The notes: generated by a model from the letters alone, not told the origin. Shown: positions 1 to 8,870, counted from the stretch's first letter. The stretch: DNA of 64,000 nucleotides from Ignavibacteriaceae bacterium (GCA_013042995.1 JABDPB010000027.1:1-64000), one strand, 5' to 3'. Made by a program: numbers and translations.

Positions 1-2000
1 GTTTGATTTGTTTTTCTGTATATGTTTTTTTCTGTATCAGAAATTGCATTTAGATCATACCTTTCTTTTACTAAAGTATGATTTTTCAAATCTTCATAAT
101 CATTGAACAAATCATAAATCCTGTTTACAAAACGTTCTGTGCCGGTAATTCCTTTATCGCTCCAGTCGCTACCCATATCGTATGGACCCATAAACATCAA
201 ATACAAACGGTAAATATCGGAACCGTATTTTGACGTAAATGAATCGGGATTAACAACATTGCCTTTTGATTTTGACATCTTTGCACCCTGGTTTGTAATT
301 GTTCCCTGGTGAATAAGATGGAGGAAGGGCTCGTCACCTTTTGCTAATCCCAGGTCTCTTAAAAATTTGTGAACAAATCTCGCATAGAGCAAATGCATTG
401 TTGCATGTTCCGCCCCGCCGACGTACATATCAACTGGCACCCAGTTATCCGCGACTGATTTATCAAAAATTCCTTCTTCAAAACTCGGATTCAAAAATCT
501 GAAATAGTACCATGATGAATCAACAAATGTATCCATCGTGTCAGGATCACGTTTGGCATTTCCATTGCACTTCGGGCAATTAACATTAATGAAACTTTCG
601 TTCCTTGCCAGAGGTGATTCACCCCCCAGTTTAAAATCAACATCGTAAGGAAGCTCAACCGGAAGTTCATTATCATCAATGGGAACTTCGCCACATTTTT
701 CACAATGAATGATCGGTATTGGTGTTCCCCAGTACCTTTGTCGCGATATAAGCCAATCTCGTAAACGATAGCTAACTGTTGCTTTGCCTATGCCTTTTTC
801 TTCGAGCCAGCTATTAATCATCTTTATTGCATCTTCAACATTTAATCCATTTAGAAAATAACTGTTGATTGCCGGACCATCTCCTATATATGCTTTGCCT
901 TCAAATCCTTCCGGCGGCTGAACAGTTCTGATTATCGGCAGATCAAACTTTTCTGCAAACTCCCAATCCCGCTCATCCTGCCCGGGCACAGCCATTATTG
1001 CACCGGTTCCGTAAGTAACTAAAACATAATCTGCAATCCAGATGGGAATTTTTTTATTGGTGACAGGATTAATTGAATAAGCACCTGTAAATACACCTGT
1101 TTTTTCTTTTACGGTTGATGTTCTTTCAATTTCAGTTAGTGATTTTATCGAATTTTTGTATTCAAGAACTTCAGTTTTATGTTCTTCGCTTGTGATCTCG
1201 TCAACTAAAGGATGTTCAGGCGCAAGCACCATGTAAGTTGCCCCAAAAAGAGTATCTGGTCTTGTTGTAAATACGTTAATAACTTCATCTCTACCATCAA
1301 TTTTAAAATTTACATCTGCACCAATACTTTTACCAATCCAGTTGCGCTGCATAAGCTTAGTTTTATCTGGCCAATTAATTTTTTCCAAGTCCTGCAATAA
1401 TTCTTCAGAATATTCAGTTATCTTGAAAAACCACTGATGAAGATTTTTTTGAACTACTTCAGTTCCACATCTTTCACAGGCTCCATCGTGCACCTGTTCA
1501 TTTGCAAGCACGGTTTGATCTTTTGGGCACCAATTTACAGGAGCTTTTTTTCTGTACGCTAATCTTTTTTTGTAAAGTTGGAGGAAAAGCCACTGGTTCC
1601 ATTTGTAATATTCCGGCGAGCAGGTCATAAGCTCAGCGTTACAATCGTACATGCACCCTATTTTCTTAATCTGCTTTTTGATATCTTCTATATTTTCTAA
1701 AGTGCTATCGTGAGGATGAACACCTGTTTGTATTGCATAATTTTCGGCAGGCAAACCGAAAGCATCATAACCCATAGGCTCAAAAACGTTATAGCCTTTT
1801 AATTTTTTATAACGAGCCCAAGAATCAGATGGACCGTAGTGATACCAGTGCCCTGTGTGCAATTTTGAACCGGAGGGATAGATAAACATATTCAGATGAT
1901 AAAGTTTTCTCTCTGTCTTTGAAAAGTCTGTTCTATAAACCTGCTTTTCTTCCCAAAACTTCTGCCATTTAGCTTCTATTTCTGCGTGGGGGTATCTCAT
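1..2000 (-). CDS. leuS: Leucine--tRNA ligase, C-terminus outside window
   Basis: This is a class I aminoacyl-tRNA synthetase that charges tRNA-Leu in the cytoplasm. Reading the minus strand from the ATG at 2000 gives MRYPHAEIEAKWQKFWEE, the usual LeuRS start. The HIGH-type motif is HTGH at residues 48-51, after a YPSG lead-in, and the AFGLPAENYAI block follows. A four-cysteine element (CPKDQ...CERCG) and the editing region come next. The KMSKS loop reads KMSKSKGN near 262-284. About 666 residues are visible with no stop in frame, so the anticodon-binding end lies beyond the window edge. The gene is divergent from the T9SS cargo gene at 2418. Confidence 0.97.
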   Translation of the reverse strand, partial: MRYPHAEIEAKWQKFWEEKQVYRTDFSKTERKLYHLNMFIYPSGSKLHTGHWYHYGPSDSWARYKKLKGYNVFEPMGYDAFGLPAENYAIQTGVHPHDSTLENIEDIKKQIKKIGCMYDCNAELMTCSPEYYKWNQWLFLQLYKKRLAYRKKAPVNWCPKDQTVLANEQVHDGACERCGTEVVQKNLHQWFFKITEYSEELLQDLEKINWPDKTKLMQRNWIGKSIGADVNFKIDGRDEVINVFTTRPDTLFGATYMVLAPEHPLVDEITSEEHKTEVLEYKNSIKSLTEIERTSTVKEKTGVFTGAYSINPVTNKKIPIWIADYVLVTYGTGAIMAVPGQDERDWEFAEKFDLPIIRTVQPPEGFEGKAYIGDGPAINSYFLNGLNVEDAIKMINSWLEEKGIGKATVSYRLRDWLISRQRYWGTPIPIIHCEKCGEVPIDDNELPVELPYDVDFKLGGESPLARNESFINVNCPKCNGNAKRDPDTMDTFVDSSWYYFRFLNPSFEEGIFDKSVADNWVPVDMYVGGAEHATMHLLYARFVHKFLRDLGLAKGDEPFLHLIHQGTITNQGAKMSKSKGNVVNPDSFTSKYGSDIYRLYLMFMGPYDMGSDWSDKGITGTERFVNRIYDLFNDYEDLKNHTLVKERYDLNAISDTEKNIYRKTNQ

Positions 2001-2417
2001 TCAAATTATGTTTTACTCAAAAAAATATCCAAAGCAATACTTTGGAAAGGGCAAATTTAGCCAAAAGGGAAGGGAAATCAAACAAGTGAGAAGTTAATGA
2101 AAAGCGGCAAGCAATTAATACTAAGGCTGTTAAACTTACACTGATAGTGCCTGTTCTGGACTGAGCGTGTAAAAGTAGTGAATCAAGATTTAATTGAAGT
2201 GTGAGTTTTTATTTCTTGCCACTTACCAATAATAGCTCATCATCAAGTTTAGTTGCTTCTATTTAATAATATTCGCAAGTTTATAGTAATTGATCTACTC
2301 CTTTGGAGAAACTTTTAAAATAAAGGTTCTCTCATCTTCCTTCCAGAATGTATTGCTTCTCCTGAGTTGTAGAGTGTGTTGAATTAATCTTACATTTCAC
2401 TCTTTAAGGAGACTGCT
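2001..2417. other. Gene-free region with a duplicated leader
   Basis: This 417-base gap separates divergent leuS and the secreted protein at 2418. I find no credible coding frame or RNA gene. Its right half, 2253-2311, is about 83% identical to 3604-3662 upstream of the next gene, and both genes share an AGGAG(A/G)CTGCTATGAAA ribosome-binding and start context. It therefore probably holds the promoter and 5' leader of the 2418 gene. Confidence 0.6.
2253..2311 (+). repeat. Leader repeat, copy A
   Basis: This 59-base stretch aligns without gaps to 3604-3662; I count 10 differences. Each copy lies upstream of a gene for a secreted protein, about 107 bases before the start here and about 124 bases before it in the second copy. 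Both end in a TACTCCTTT(G/A)GAGAAA block. It may be a shared promoter or leader, or the trace of a local duplication. I do not see it upstream of the other T9SS cargo genes in the window. Confidence 0.7.
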
Positions 2418-3506
2418 ATGAAATATTTAATAACCATCTTTCTTCTTTTTTCTCACTGTGCATTTGCACAAATTAGCATTACCAATTCTGATTTGAATGC
2501 AGAATATACACCCGGCACCACAACTACAGTTAAAACTGATGTACTTGCTACTACGGTTGATATTGGGCAACTTGGATCTACATCTTGGGACTTTAGTTTT
2601 CTTTCTTCTGAGCCAGGATTGGAAATAAACTCAACTGCTATTGATCCTGCAACAACGCCTTATGCCGGTGATTTTCCTGGTGCTAATTTAGGAACGCTTA
2701 CAATTACCTCGATTCAAGGAGATTCGTTAATTTTTTACTCATATTTGTCCATCAATGGCACTTTTGATTATCACGGAGATGTAGGCGAAACTAAATTATC
2801 TGCTGATACTAACATTGTCATAACTACAACCAATATACCACCAGAGATCAGTGCAACGTTGCCATATACATTTAATTCAATTGTTGATTATAGTGGAACA
2901 CAGACTATAGTTACCGAGATAAATGATACGGTTGTAAATACTTTAAATAAAACTATTGTTACCTATCGCGAAGTTGATGCATACGGACCAATGACAATGC
3001 CGGGAGGTCAAATCTATGACGCATTACGTGTTAGGATTGATGAAATCACTATTGACAATTTTTTCCCACCCCCTTTCAATTACGACAGGCATATTTCATA
3101 CGATTTTCTCACTAAAGTTGGTGCCTTTGTAAATGTACCATCGGATACAACAAAACCAAATGTTGGAGTAATTGCAAACACTGCATCAATTGCTTGGGCA
3201 GGACCCTATGTAGCAGATGTAAATGAGGAAGAAACTGTTCCTAGCGATTACAAGTTATATCAAAACTATCCAAATCCCTTTAATCCATCAACAAATATTA
3301 AATACCATATTCCAGAATTAAGTTATGCAACAATCAAAGTTTTTGATGTATTGGGAAATGTGATTGTAACTTTGGTTAATGAAGAAAAATCAATTGGAAG
3401 TTATGAAGTAGAATTTGATGCGACAAGTTTGCCAAGCGGCATATACTTTTACCAACTCCGAGCAGGTTCTTTCGTTGAGGCAAAGAATATGATTTTACTA
3501 AAATAA
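2418..3506 (+). CDS. Secreted protein with T9SS type A sorting domain
   Basis: This 362-residue protein starts with a clear signal peptide (MKYLITIFLLFSHCAFAQ) preceded by AAGGAG. I recognise no catalytic domain in residues 19-270, which are rich in Thr, Ile and Asp as in beta-sandwich surface proteins. The last 85 or so residues are a T9SS sorting domain: YQNYPNPFNPST, a KVFDVLGN strand, LPSGIYFYQL and a terminal KNMILLK. Such domains are recognised by the type IX translocon and direct export across the outer membrane. The cargo function is unknown. The next gene has a related leader. Confidence 0.85.
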   Translation: MKYLITIFLLFSHCAFAQISITNSDLNAEYTPGTTTTVKTDVLATTVDIGQLGSTSWDFSFLSSEPGLEINSTAIDPATTPYAGDFPGANLGTLTITSIQGDSLIFYSYLSINGTFDYHGDVGETKLSADTNIVITTTNIPPEISATLPYTFNSIVDYSGTQTIVTEINDTVVNTLNKTIVTYREVDAYGPMTMPGGQIYDALRVRIDEITIDNFFPPPFNYDRHISYDFLTKVGAFVNVPSDTTKPNVGVIANTASIAWAGPYVADVNEEETVPSDYKLYQNYPNPFNPSTNIKYHIPELSYATIKVFDVLGNVIVTLVNEEKSIGSYEVEFDATSLPSGIYFYQLRAGSFVEAKNMILLK

Positions 3507-3527
3507 GTTATGCTCTCCCAATGTAGG

Positions 3528-3570
3528 CCCCTGCTCTGTAACAAAAGTTTTATGCAGTAAAGAGCAGGGG
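3528..3570 (+). terminator. Candidate hairpin after the 2418 gene
   Basis: CCCCTGCTCT at 3528-3537 is perfectly complementary to AGAGCAGGGG at 3561-3570, with a 23-base loop. It lies 22 bases after the stop codon, where a terminator is expected. There is no T-tract after it, so it may instead be an mRNA 3' stabilising structure. Confidence 0.45.
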
Positions 3571-3603
3571 GTATATAATTGCTTGCCAATCGTTCAGTAT
3601 TCA

Positions 3604-3662
3604 TTGCTTCTAACAAATAATATTTGCAAGTTTATAACAATTGTAATACTCCTTTAGAGAAA
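3604..3662 (+). repeat. Leader repeat, copy B
   Basis: This is the second copy of the 59-base leader at 2253-2311, with 49 of 59 positions identical by eye. It lies upstream of the beta-propeller gene at 3787. The sequence between this copy and the start codon is not obviously related to that of copy A, except at the ribosome-binding site. Confidence 0.7.
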
Positions 3663-3786
3663 AAGATAGAATATTGTTACACTTAAACCCTTCTAAAATG
3701 TGCTGTATTATTAAGGACTTTAGTACAATAGAAAATAATTACTATTAAAAGACATACAGAAATTAAAAATTACATAGGAGGCTGCT

Positions 3787-5175
3787 ATGAAATCATTTAC
3801 CTATATTTTAATAATTGCTGTTATAGGTTGGTGCTTAATGTTCAACAGCAATGCTTATGGACAGTACGTTCAAGAGTGGTTGATTCCTTACCAAAAAGCT
3901 GGGGCTATTATGCCCCCTACTGTAGTGAAGATGCAGGCAGTTGGTGAGCATATATATTTATTAGGTACTGTACAGGGTGAGAATATAGCCGAGGAAGATT
4001 TCCTGCTTCTGAAACTTGACCGATCCGGGAATATTGTCTGGGTACAGACTTATGCTGGTCCTGGGGACTATCACGACGTACCGACTGACATGGCATTTGA
4101 CAACTATGGAAACATATATGTTACTGGGCTGAGTTATCAGTCTCCTGTTGGTGTTGATGCTTCCGATTACTGGACAATGAAATATAGCCCGGATGGTTCG
4201 GTGCTGTGGACTGCCACATATACCAGTGAACCTGGACACGGCGATGAACCCTGTGGAATTGAGGTTTGGAACAAAATGGTCTTCGTATCAGGTAAAAGTG
4301 TTCACGTTGCTGGCCCATCAACTGCTGAGGATTATCACTCTGAAGTATATGACGCTAATACAGGAAAACGTATTTGGATGCACTCCTGGAATGGTGCTGG
4401 TGGAGACAGACGTAATAATCCAAACGATATGACACTCGATGCAGGTGGCAACATGATCGTTGTTGGTCGAAGTACACACCCAAATGATGATTATAGTATT
4501 GTACGCTATAAGTGGGACACAGTATATGTAAGCTCTGACTCGATACAGATTGTACTCGTTTTTGATTGGGAGCGATATTTCAATGGAAGCGGTGATGAAC
4601 GCGATTATGCCTACGCTGTCGTGACGAACATCGCTGGCGACATTTACGTCACGGGAGAAGGGTGGTCGAGTGAAGGACGGCAAGATATTACCACAGTGAA
4701 ATATGACAAATTCGGCAACCTTAAATGGTCGCGCAATATGAACGGCACTAACAACAACCGCGATATGCCCATAGGCATAGCACTTGACAGTGAGGAATAT
4801 GTGATCGTGGTAGGATACCTGTGGAATCTCAAGTCAGATAAGGATTTCTGCACTGTGAAGTACACTCCTAATGGGGATTCAGTCTGGACTACAGCTTGGT
4901 GGAACATGGCTGGGCAAACGAACTTTCCAAAGGATTTTGTTTTGGATTCTGAAGATAACATCTACATAACTGGGGACAAGATGAGCCAGATGTATGTCCG
5001 CAAGCTCAACAAGGACGGCAATATCACATGGGAAGGTGTTGTAGTTGACGCCAACGGTCAGCAGATAATGGGGGAAGGTCACGCTATTACGGTTGATTAT
5101 GATGGCAACATATACATTGCAGGTTTAAACATAATAAAGATGAACCAGCTAACAATTACTAAGTTCAAGAAATAG
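3787..5175 (+). CDS. Secreted SBBP-type beta-propeller protein
   Basis: The 462-residue product has a signal peptide (residues 1-26, ending NAYGQ) and a ribosome-binding site AGGAGG. The rest consists of repeats of the SBBP type: an Asp-rich start, then NIYVTG or similar, then a TVKY strand followed by G-(S/N)-x-x-W, seen for example near residues 100-140, 220-275 and 280-330. This is the fold of extracellular beta-propellers. Its base composition is odd: in the 60 bases from 4621 I count 35 G or C, against roughly a third in neighbouring genes. It lacks the C-terminal sorting domain its neighbours carry, but a decayed sorting-domain tail lies just downstream (5247-5306). It may be a recent arrival or a rearranged gene. 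Confidence 0.75.
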   Translation: MKSFTYILIIAVIGWCLMFNSNAYGQYVQEWLIPYQKAGAIMPPTVVKMQAVGEHIYLLGTVQGENIAEEDFLLLKLDRSGNIVWVQTYAGPGDYHDVPTDMAFDNYGNIYVTGLSYQSPVGVDASDYWTMKYSPDGSVLWTATYTSEPGHGDEPCGIEVWNKMVFVSGKSVHVAGPSTAEDYHSEVYDANTGKRIWMHSWNGAGGDRRNNPNDMTLDAGGNMIVVGRSTHPNDDYSIVRYKWDTVYVSSDSIQIVLVFDWERYFNGSGDERDYAYAVVTNIAGDIYVTGEGWSSEGRQDITTVKYDKFGNLKWSRNMNGTNNNRDMPIGIALDSEEYVIVVGYLWNLKSDKDFCTVKYTPNGDSVWTTAWWNMAGQTNFPKDFVLDSEDNIYITGDKMSQMYVRKLNKDGNITWEGVVVDANGQQIMGEGHAITVDYDGNIYIAGLNIIKMNQLTITKFKK

Positions 5176-5246
5176 CAGGATTAGTGATCAAGATTGTATT
5201 ATAGTCAACTAAGTGAGCATCTTCTTTCAAAATATAGAAACATTAA

Positions 5247-5306
5247 AACCGGTATTCGAAAGCAGAAGATTTTAATGAAACTAAGAATATGGTTTTGATG
5301 AAGTAA
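5247..5306 (+). pseudogene. Orphan T9SS sorting-domain tail
   Basis: Translation in the frame starting at 5247 gives NRYSKAEDFNETKNMVLMK followed by TAA (5304-5306). This matches the last residues of a type A sorting domain (compare RAGSFVEAKNMILLK at the end of the 2418 gene). An in-frame stop lies directly upstream at 5244, and there is no start codon or NYPNPFNP block. It is the remnant of a degraded or rearranged cargo gene, possibly the original tail of the propeller gene that ends at 5175. Confidence 0.7.
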
Positions 5307-5321
5307 CAATTAAAAAGTTAG

Positions 5322-5339
5322 GGTGTATTGCAATACGCC
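5322..5339. repeat. Short palindrome
   Basis: GTATTGCAATAC at 5325-5336 is a perfect 12-base palindrome. It extends to 18 bases (5322-5339) if one G-T pair is allowed. It lies in the gap between convergent genes next to the orphan sorting-domain tail. It resembles REP-type intergenic palindromes, but only one copy is seen in the window. Confidence 0.4.
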
Positions 5340-5404
5340 GTTATAATTAATAATTATTTAAATAGATTCTTCGTTGCTGTAATCTTCAGAATGATAACTT
5401 AAAA

Positions 5405-5932
5405 TTAAATCCTTGTGTAATGTATCTTCCAGTTCAACTTCCAGTTTTTAGCATTGTAAGTTGAAGATTCCCAATTCCAAGTGAATGAGTCTTTTTGAAT
5501 ATTATAGAAAACCATTCGCTGTATTAAAGGTCCGTTGGTTGTTTCAACCTTTCGTGCTAAAATCATTTTGTCATCCTGCATTCCCCCGTTAAAAAGCAAG
5601 TAAAATCCTTCTGTATCAACCCATGTCTGCTGCCATACTTTATGATTGTGGTTGAAAACCGAAAAGCTTTTCCCTCTAAAATTCATTCCAGGATTGCCAT
5701 CAAAGTTTTCTTCAATTGCGCATCCATCTAATATTGAATTTACAGTATTTTTTCCTTCACTCATGGTACTGTCCTGGTTTAGCCATTCAACTTTCCATTT
5801 GCCAATCCAAAAATCAAATTGGTGACATTCTTTACAATCACATTTGGATACATTTTGATCATCTGTTTGGGCAAATACCAATTGAGAAAAGAATATTAAT
5901 AAAATTGAAGCCGTTATAAATAAATTTTTCAC
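5405..5932 (-). CDS. Secreted DUF1579-like protein
   Basis: I place the start at the GTG at 5932, giving 175 residues. It follows AAGGAAA by eight bases and begins a good signal peptide (VKNLFITASILLIFFSQLVFAQ). Starting further upstream would add a non-signal-like extension and run into the terminator hairpin at 5964-6031. The mature part opens with a cysteine-rich patch (CDCKECH) and FDFWIGKWKVEW, the WxGxW start typical of DUF1579 and lipocalin-like proteins. WQQTWVDTEG and TWNWESS strands follow. The biochemical role is unknown. The CDCKECH motif might bind metal, but this is inference. Confidence 0.65.
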   Translation of the reverse strand: MKNLFITASILLIFFSQLVFAQTDDQNVSKCDCKECHQFDFWIGKWKVEWLNQDSTMSEGKNTVNSILDGCAIEENFDGNPGMNFRGKSFSVFNHNHKVWQQTWVDTEGFYLLFNGGMQDDKMILARKVETTNGPLIQRMVFYNIQKDSFTWNWESSTYNAKNWKLNWKIHYTRI

Positions 5933-5960
5933 TTTAAAATTTTCCTTTTCAATTAAAATA

Positions 5961-6031
5961 AAAAAGCCCCGACTGCGGAAGAAAGTATCACGGGTGGCAC
6001 AATACAAACTTCCATTTTAGCAGCGAGGCTT
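5961..6031 (-). terminator. Extended hairpin terminator
   Basis: Read on the minus strand, AAGCCTCGCTGC (6031-6020) pairs with GCAGTCGGGGCTT (5976-5964) with one bulge and one G-U. Inside, GGAAG pairs with CTTCC and GTAT with ATAC. A T-run follows directly (5965-5961). It lies just past the stop of the 6042-8060 gene, so it probably terminates that transcript. Confidence 0.65.
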
Positions 6032-6041
6032 AAAAAATGGG

Positions 6042-8060
6042 TTATTTTATAAGCAACATTTTTTTAGAGGAGGTAAAACTACCAGTCTCTATACGATAAA
6101 CATAAACTCCGGAGGGCAGTTTTTCACACCCAAAATTTAGTTCGTAAAATCCAGGTGTTTTTTTCTCATTTACAAGTGTTGCAACTTCTGTCCCAAGTAC
6201 ATTGTAAACTTTTAATGTAACAAATGATTCTGATGGGATGGAATATTTTATTAATGTACTTGGATTAAAAGGATTTGGATAATTCTGATACAGATTAAAC
6301 TCCGTCGGCAGTTGATTTTCGCCTTCAACACTTGCAACTGAACTTACTGAAACATAATCGGTTCTAATAAGTGTATCAGCATCGCTTCCGTTTGAAACAA
6401 TTAAGCTGACGGAATAAATGCCTGTTTGAGTGTATACATAAGATGGGTTTTGATCAGTTGCATCAATTGTGCCGTCGTTATCAAAATCCCATTCCCAGCT
6501 TGCTGTCGGATTGTTTAGATCGGAAATTGAAAGATCACTGAATTGAACGGTTAGCGGTTCTTCACCTGATATAATATCTGCTTTAAAATTTGCTTTTAAA
6601 TATCCTGCAGGAATATCCTCTACAACAGAATGAACAGTATTGATTGCTGGGGTTATAAGAATTTTTGTTTGTCCTGAAGGAAATTCAAATACTACTGAAT
6701 CTATAGATGAAGCGTTACCCAACCCAAAATGCACACGCAAGCTGTTATGTCCATTAAAATTATTATGTGCAGATACTTCACGCATCTGCCAAACAGGATT
6801 TCCTCCAATCGTTGCTTTAACTTTTACTTTAGCTCCTATAGCTGATTTATTTGAAATCATTCCTTTCAAAGAAAACATCACCCAATTATTTCCATTTGAA
6901 GAAACATTCTCATATAGTGCCTTTCCAGTTCCTGTGCCTGTCACAAACATGTCGAGGTCACCATCATTATCGTAGTCGCTTAGCGGATTTCCTCTAGCAG
7001 GTCCAGAAAAAACAGATCCCGCAGCAAAAGTATCGCTTCCATTGTTAAAAAATACGCGAGTACTGTTTTCATTAGTTAGTACTACATCCAAATCTCCATC
7101 GTTATCGATATCCCCCCAGTTATTACCTAAATATGCTCCGCTCAATGTTAATGCATTTGTTAAACTCTCGTAAGTTCCATTGTTATTTTTATAAAACCTG
7201 TTAGGTGCACTCGAGTAATTTGTTAAAAATGCGTCCAGGTCACCATCATTATCGTAGTCAATCCAATTCCAAACCTGACCGTCCTGTAAATCAGTTGCAA
7301 AGGGGGAAGTATTTATTCTTTCAAAATCTGCTGAGCCTGTTTCTACCAAAATATTATTGTACAAATAATCTACTGCTGCAAAATTAACCGGGCCACTTCC
7401 AATAAACAGATCTGCGTCACCATCCAAGTCATAATCAGACCAAGTTGCAACAGTATAGGGTTTTAGTAATGTAGTGAACTCAAATGAATCTATTCGGGTA
7501 AACCTTCCATCCCCGTTGCTTTTCAAAAAGCGTGATGGAATGCTTTGCCCTAGAAATCCGCTTGGATGTGTAATGACTAAATCAACAAAACCATCGTTAT
7601 TGTAATCGGCCCATGCACCGGTCCAGCCACGGTTATTATCATTCGAACCTAATGGTGTTTCATCTATAGCTTCAAAATTTCCAAAACCATCATTTGAATA
7701 CACAAGAGAAGGATTGCCTGACAGAAACAAATCAATGTCACCATCATTATCATAATCAGCCCAGCTTGCACCATTACCTAATTGCGGTGCGCTTAAACTT
7801 TGAAAATCATTTATCCTCTCAAAATTTCCACTGCCAAGATTTCTAAAAAGATAATTTTTGGTTGAATAGAGATCATCATCACCATCACCATCAATATCAA
7901 TCCATGCTGCACCTGAATAATTAGCATCAACCCCTGTTGCAACAATAGGATTACTTGGATCAGTTACCGCCACAAAAGTTTGTGCAATTGTAAACCAATT
8001 AAACAATCCAATTATAAACAGCAACAAAATTGTAATACGAAAGTTTGAAAAATTTCCCAT
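6042..8060 (-). CDS. FG-GAP/PKD protein with T9SS sorting domain
   Basis: The product has 672 residues. After a signal peptide (ending FTIAQ) comes a seven- or eight-blade FG-GAP/VCBS propeller, residues about 40-400, with many calcium-binding-type DxDxDGDxD loops such as DIDGDGDDD and DYDNDGDID. An ASPIC/UnbV-like region (GAKVKVKATIGG) covers about 400-480. A PKD domain (WEWDFDNDGTIDAT) covers about 490-570, and a type A sorting domain (YQNYPNPFNPST to KKMLLIK) ends the protein. It should be exported by T9SS to the cell surface. The function is probably adhesion or polymer binding (inference). AGGAGAAAGG precedes the ATG at 8060. Confidence 0.88.
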   Translation of the reverse strand: MGNFSNFRITILLLFIIGLFNWFTIAQTFVAVTDPSNPIVATGVDANYSGAAWIDIDGDGDDDLYSTKNYLFRNLGSGNFERINDFQSLSAPQLGNGASWADYDNDGDIDLFLSGNPSLVYSNDGFGNFEAIDETPLGSNDNNRGWTGAWADYNNDGFVDLVITHPSGFLGQSIPSRFLKSNGDGRFTRIDSFEFTTLLKPYTVATWSDYDLDGDADLFIGSGPVNFAAVDYLYNNILVETGSADFERINTSPFATDLQDGQVWNWIDYDNDGDLDAFLTNYSSAPNRFYKNNNGTYESLTNALTLSGAYLGNNWGDIDNDGDLDVVLTNENSTRVFFNNGSDTFAAGSVFSGPARGNPLSDYDNDGDLDMFVTGTGTGKALYENVSSNGNNWVMFSLKGMISNKSAIGAKVKVKATIGGNPVWQMREVSAHNNFNGHNSLRVHFGLGNASSIDSVVFEFPSGQTKILITPAINTVHSVVEDIPAGYLKANFKADIISGEEPLTVQFSDLSISDLNNPTASWEWDFDNDGTIDATDQNPSYVYTQTGIYSVSLIVSNGSDADTLIRTDYVSVSSVASVEGENQLPTEFNLYQNYPNPFNPSTLIKYSIPSESFVTLKVYNVLGTEVATLVNEKKTPGFYELNFGCEKLPSGVYVYRIETGSFTSSKKMLLIK

Positions 8061-8237
8061 TGCGTTCCTTTCTCCTGGTTTTAGATTTTGTACTTTTCAG
8101 TTTCAACAATAAAAAAGAAATGCGCTTAAAAGTATCCTGCAAATTGGGGGATTTTTTCAGGGAGTGAGGAATATGGAGTAAGGAGACAATAATAAGCCTA
8201 TCCTGCTCTTCTCAAGTCATAGGGGGAAACTGGACAG

Positions 8238-8870
8238 TTAAATTAATCTATCTTTTGAAGCTTTATCTAAAGCCTCTGCCTTCGAATTCACATTTAATTT
8301 TTGGTATATGTTTTTTATATGCGACCGTACGGTCTCTTTATTAATATGAAGATCATCTGCAATCATTGTGTAGCTTTTTCCACGTGCGAGCTGTTGTAAA
8401 ACTTCTGTTTCACGATTTGTAAGCGGGCTTTCACTACTTATTTGAAATGAACGAATTACCATTTTTGCAATATTTGTGCTCATGGGTGCACCACCTTTTA
8501 AAACTTCAACAAGTGAATTAAGAAGCTTTTCAGGATTGATGTTTTTTGTTAAATACCCGCTTGCTCCCGCACAAAGTGCATCAAAGACTTTTTCATCTTC
8601 ATCATGCACGCTTACAACAAGAATATCAATTTTGGGATAAACTTTTTTTATTCTTCTAATCCCTTCAATTCCGGAAATGCCAGGCAAACCGATATCCATT
8701 AATATAATTTGCGGCGTGTCGTTTGAGAGATTTTTTATCGCAGCTTCACAGGTATCGTAATTTGCTATACATAAAAATGATTCACTGCTGTTGATTAGCG
8801 AAACAAAGCTTTCCCTTATAATTTCATCATCTTCAACAATGAGCACCCTTGTAATATTTTTATTAAGCAT
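8238..8870 (-). CDS. NarL/FixJ-family response regulator
   Basis: This 210-residue cytoplasmic DNA-binding regulator has a receiver domain at residues 7-125, with acidic residues VEDDE, the phosphoacceptor D59 in LMDIGLPG, and the conserved lysine in YLTKN. A LuxR-type helix-turn-helix at about 145-205 reads LTNRETEVLQQLARGKSY...VRSHIKNIYQKL. It lies 45 bases downstream of the sensor kinase gene on the same strand, so the two form a two-component pair. The target genes are unknown; the divergent acyl-CoA synthetase operon is the nearest candidate. Confidence 0.93.
   Translation of the reverse strand: MLNKNITRVLIVEDDEIIRESFVSLINSSESFLCIANYDTCEAAIKNLSNDTPQIILMDIGLPGISGIEGIRRIKKVYPKIDILVVSVHDEDEKVFDALCAGASGYLTKNINPEKLLNSLVEVLKGGAPMSTNIAKMVIRSFQISSESPLTNRETEVLQQLARGKSYTMIADDLHINKETVRSHIKNIYQKLNVNSKAEALDKASKDRLI

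Noticed and set aside
2106-3587. 12-base inverted repeat GGCAAGCAATTA / TAATTGCTTGCC flanking the 2418 gene
   Set aside because: There is no transposase or target duplication, and a single 12-base match at this distance is within what chance allows in AT-rich DNA.
3961-5082. Several open minus-strand and alternative frames across the propeller gene
   Set aside because: They have no ribosome-binding sites or protein-like composition and overlap a convincing beta-propeller frame. They reflect its higher G+C.
5960-6005. GGGTGGCAC on the plus strand next to a terminator-like stem, resembling a T-box leader
   Set aside because: The rest of the T-box consensus and the specifier stem are missing, and no amino-acid gene follows on the plus strand. 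The hairpin is better explained as the terminator of the minus-strand gene.
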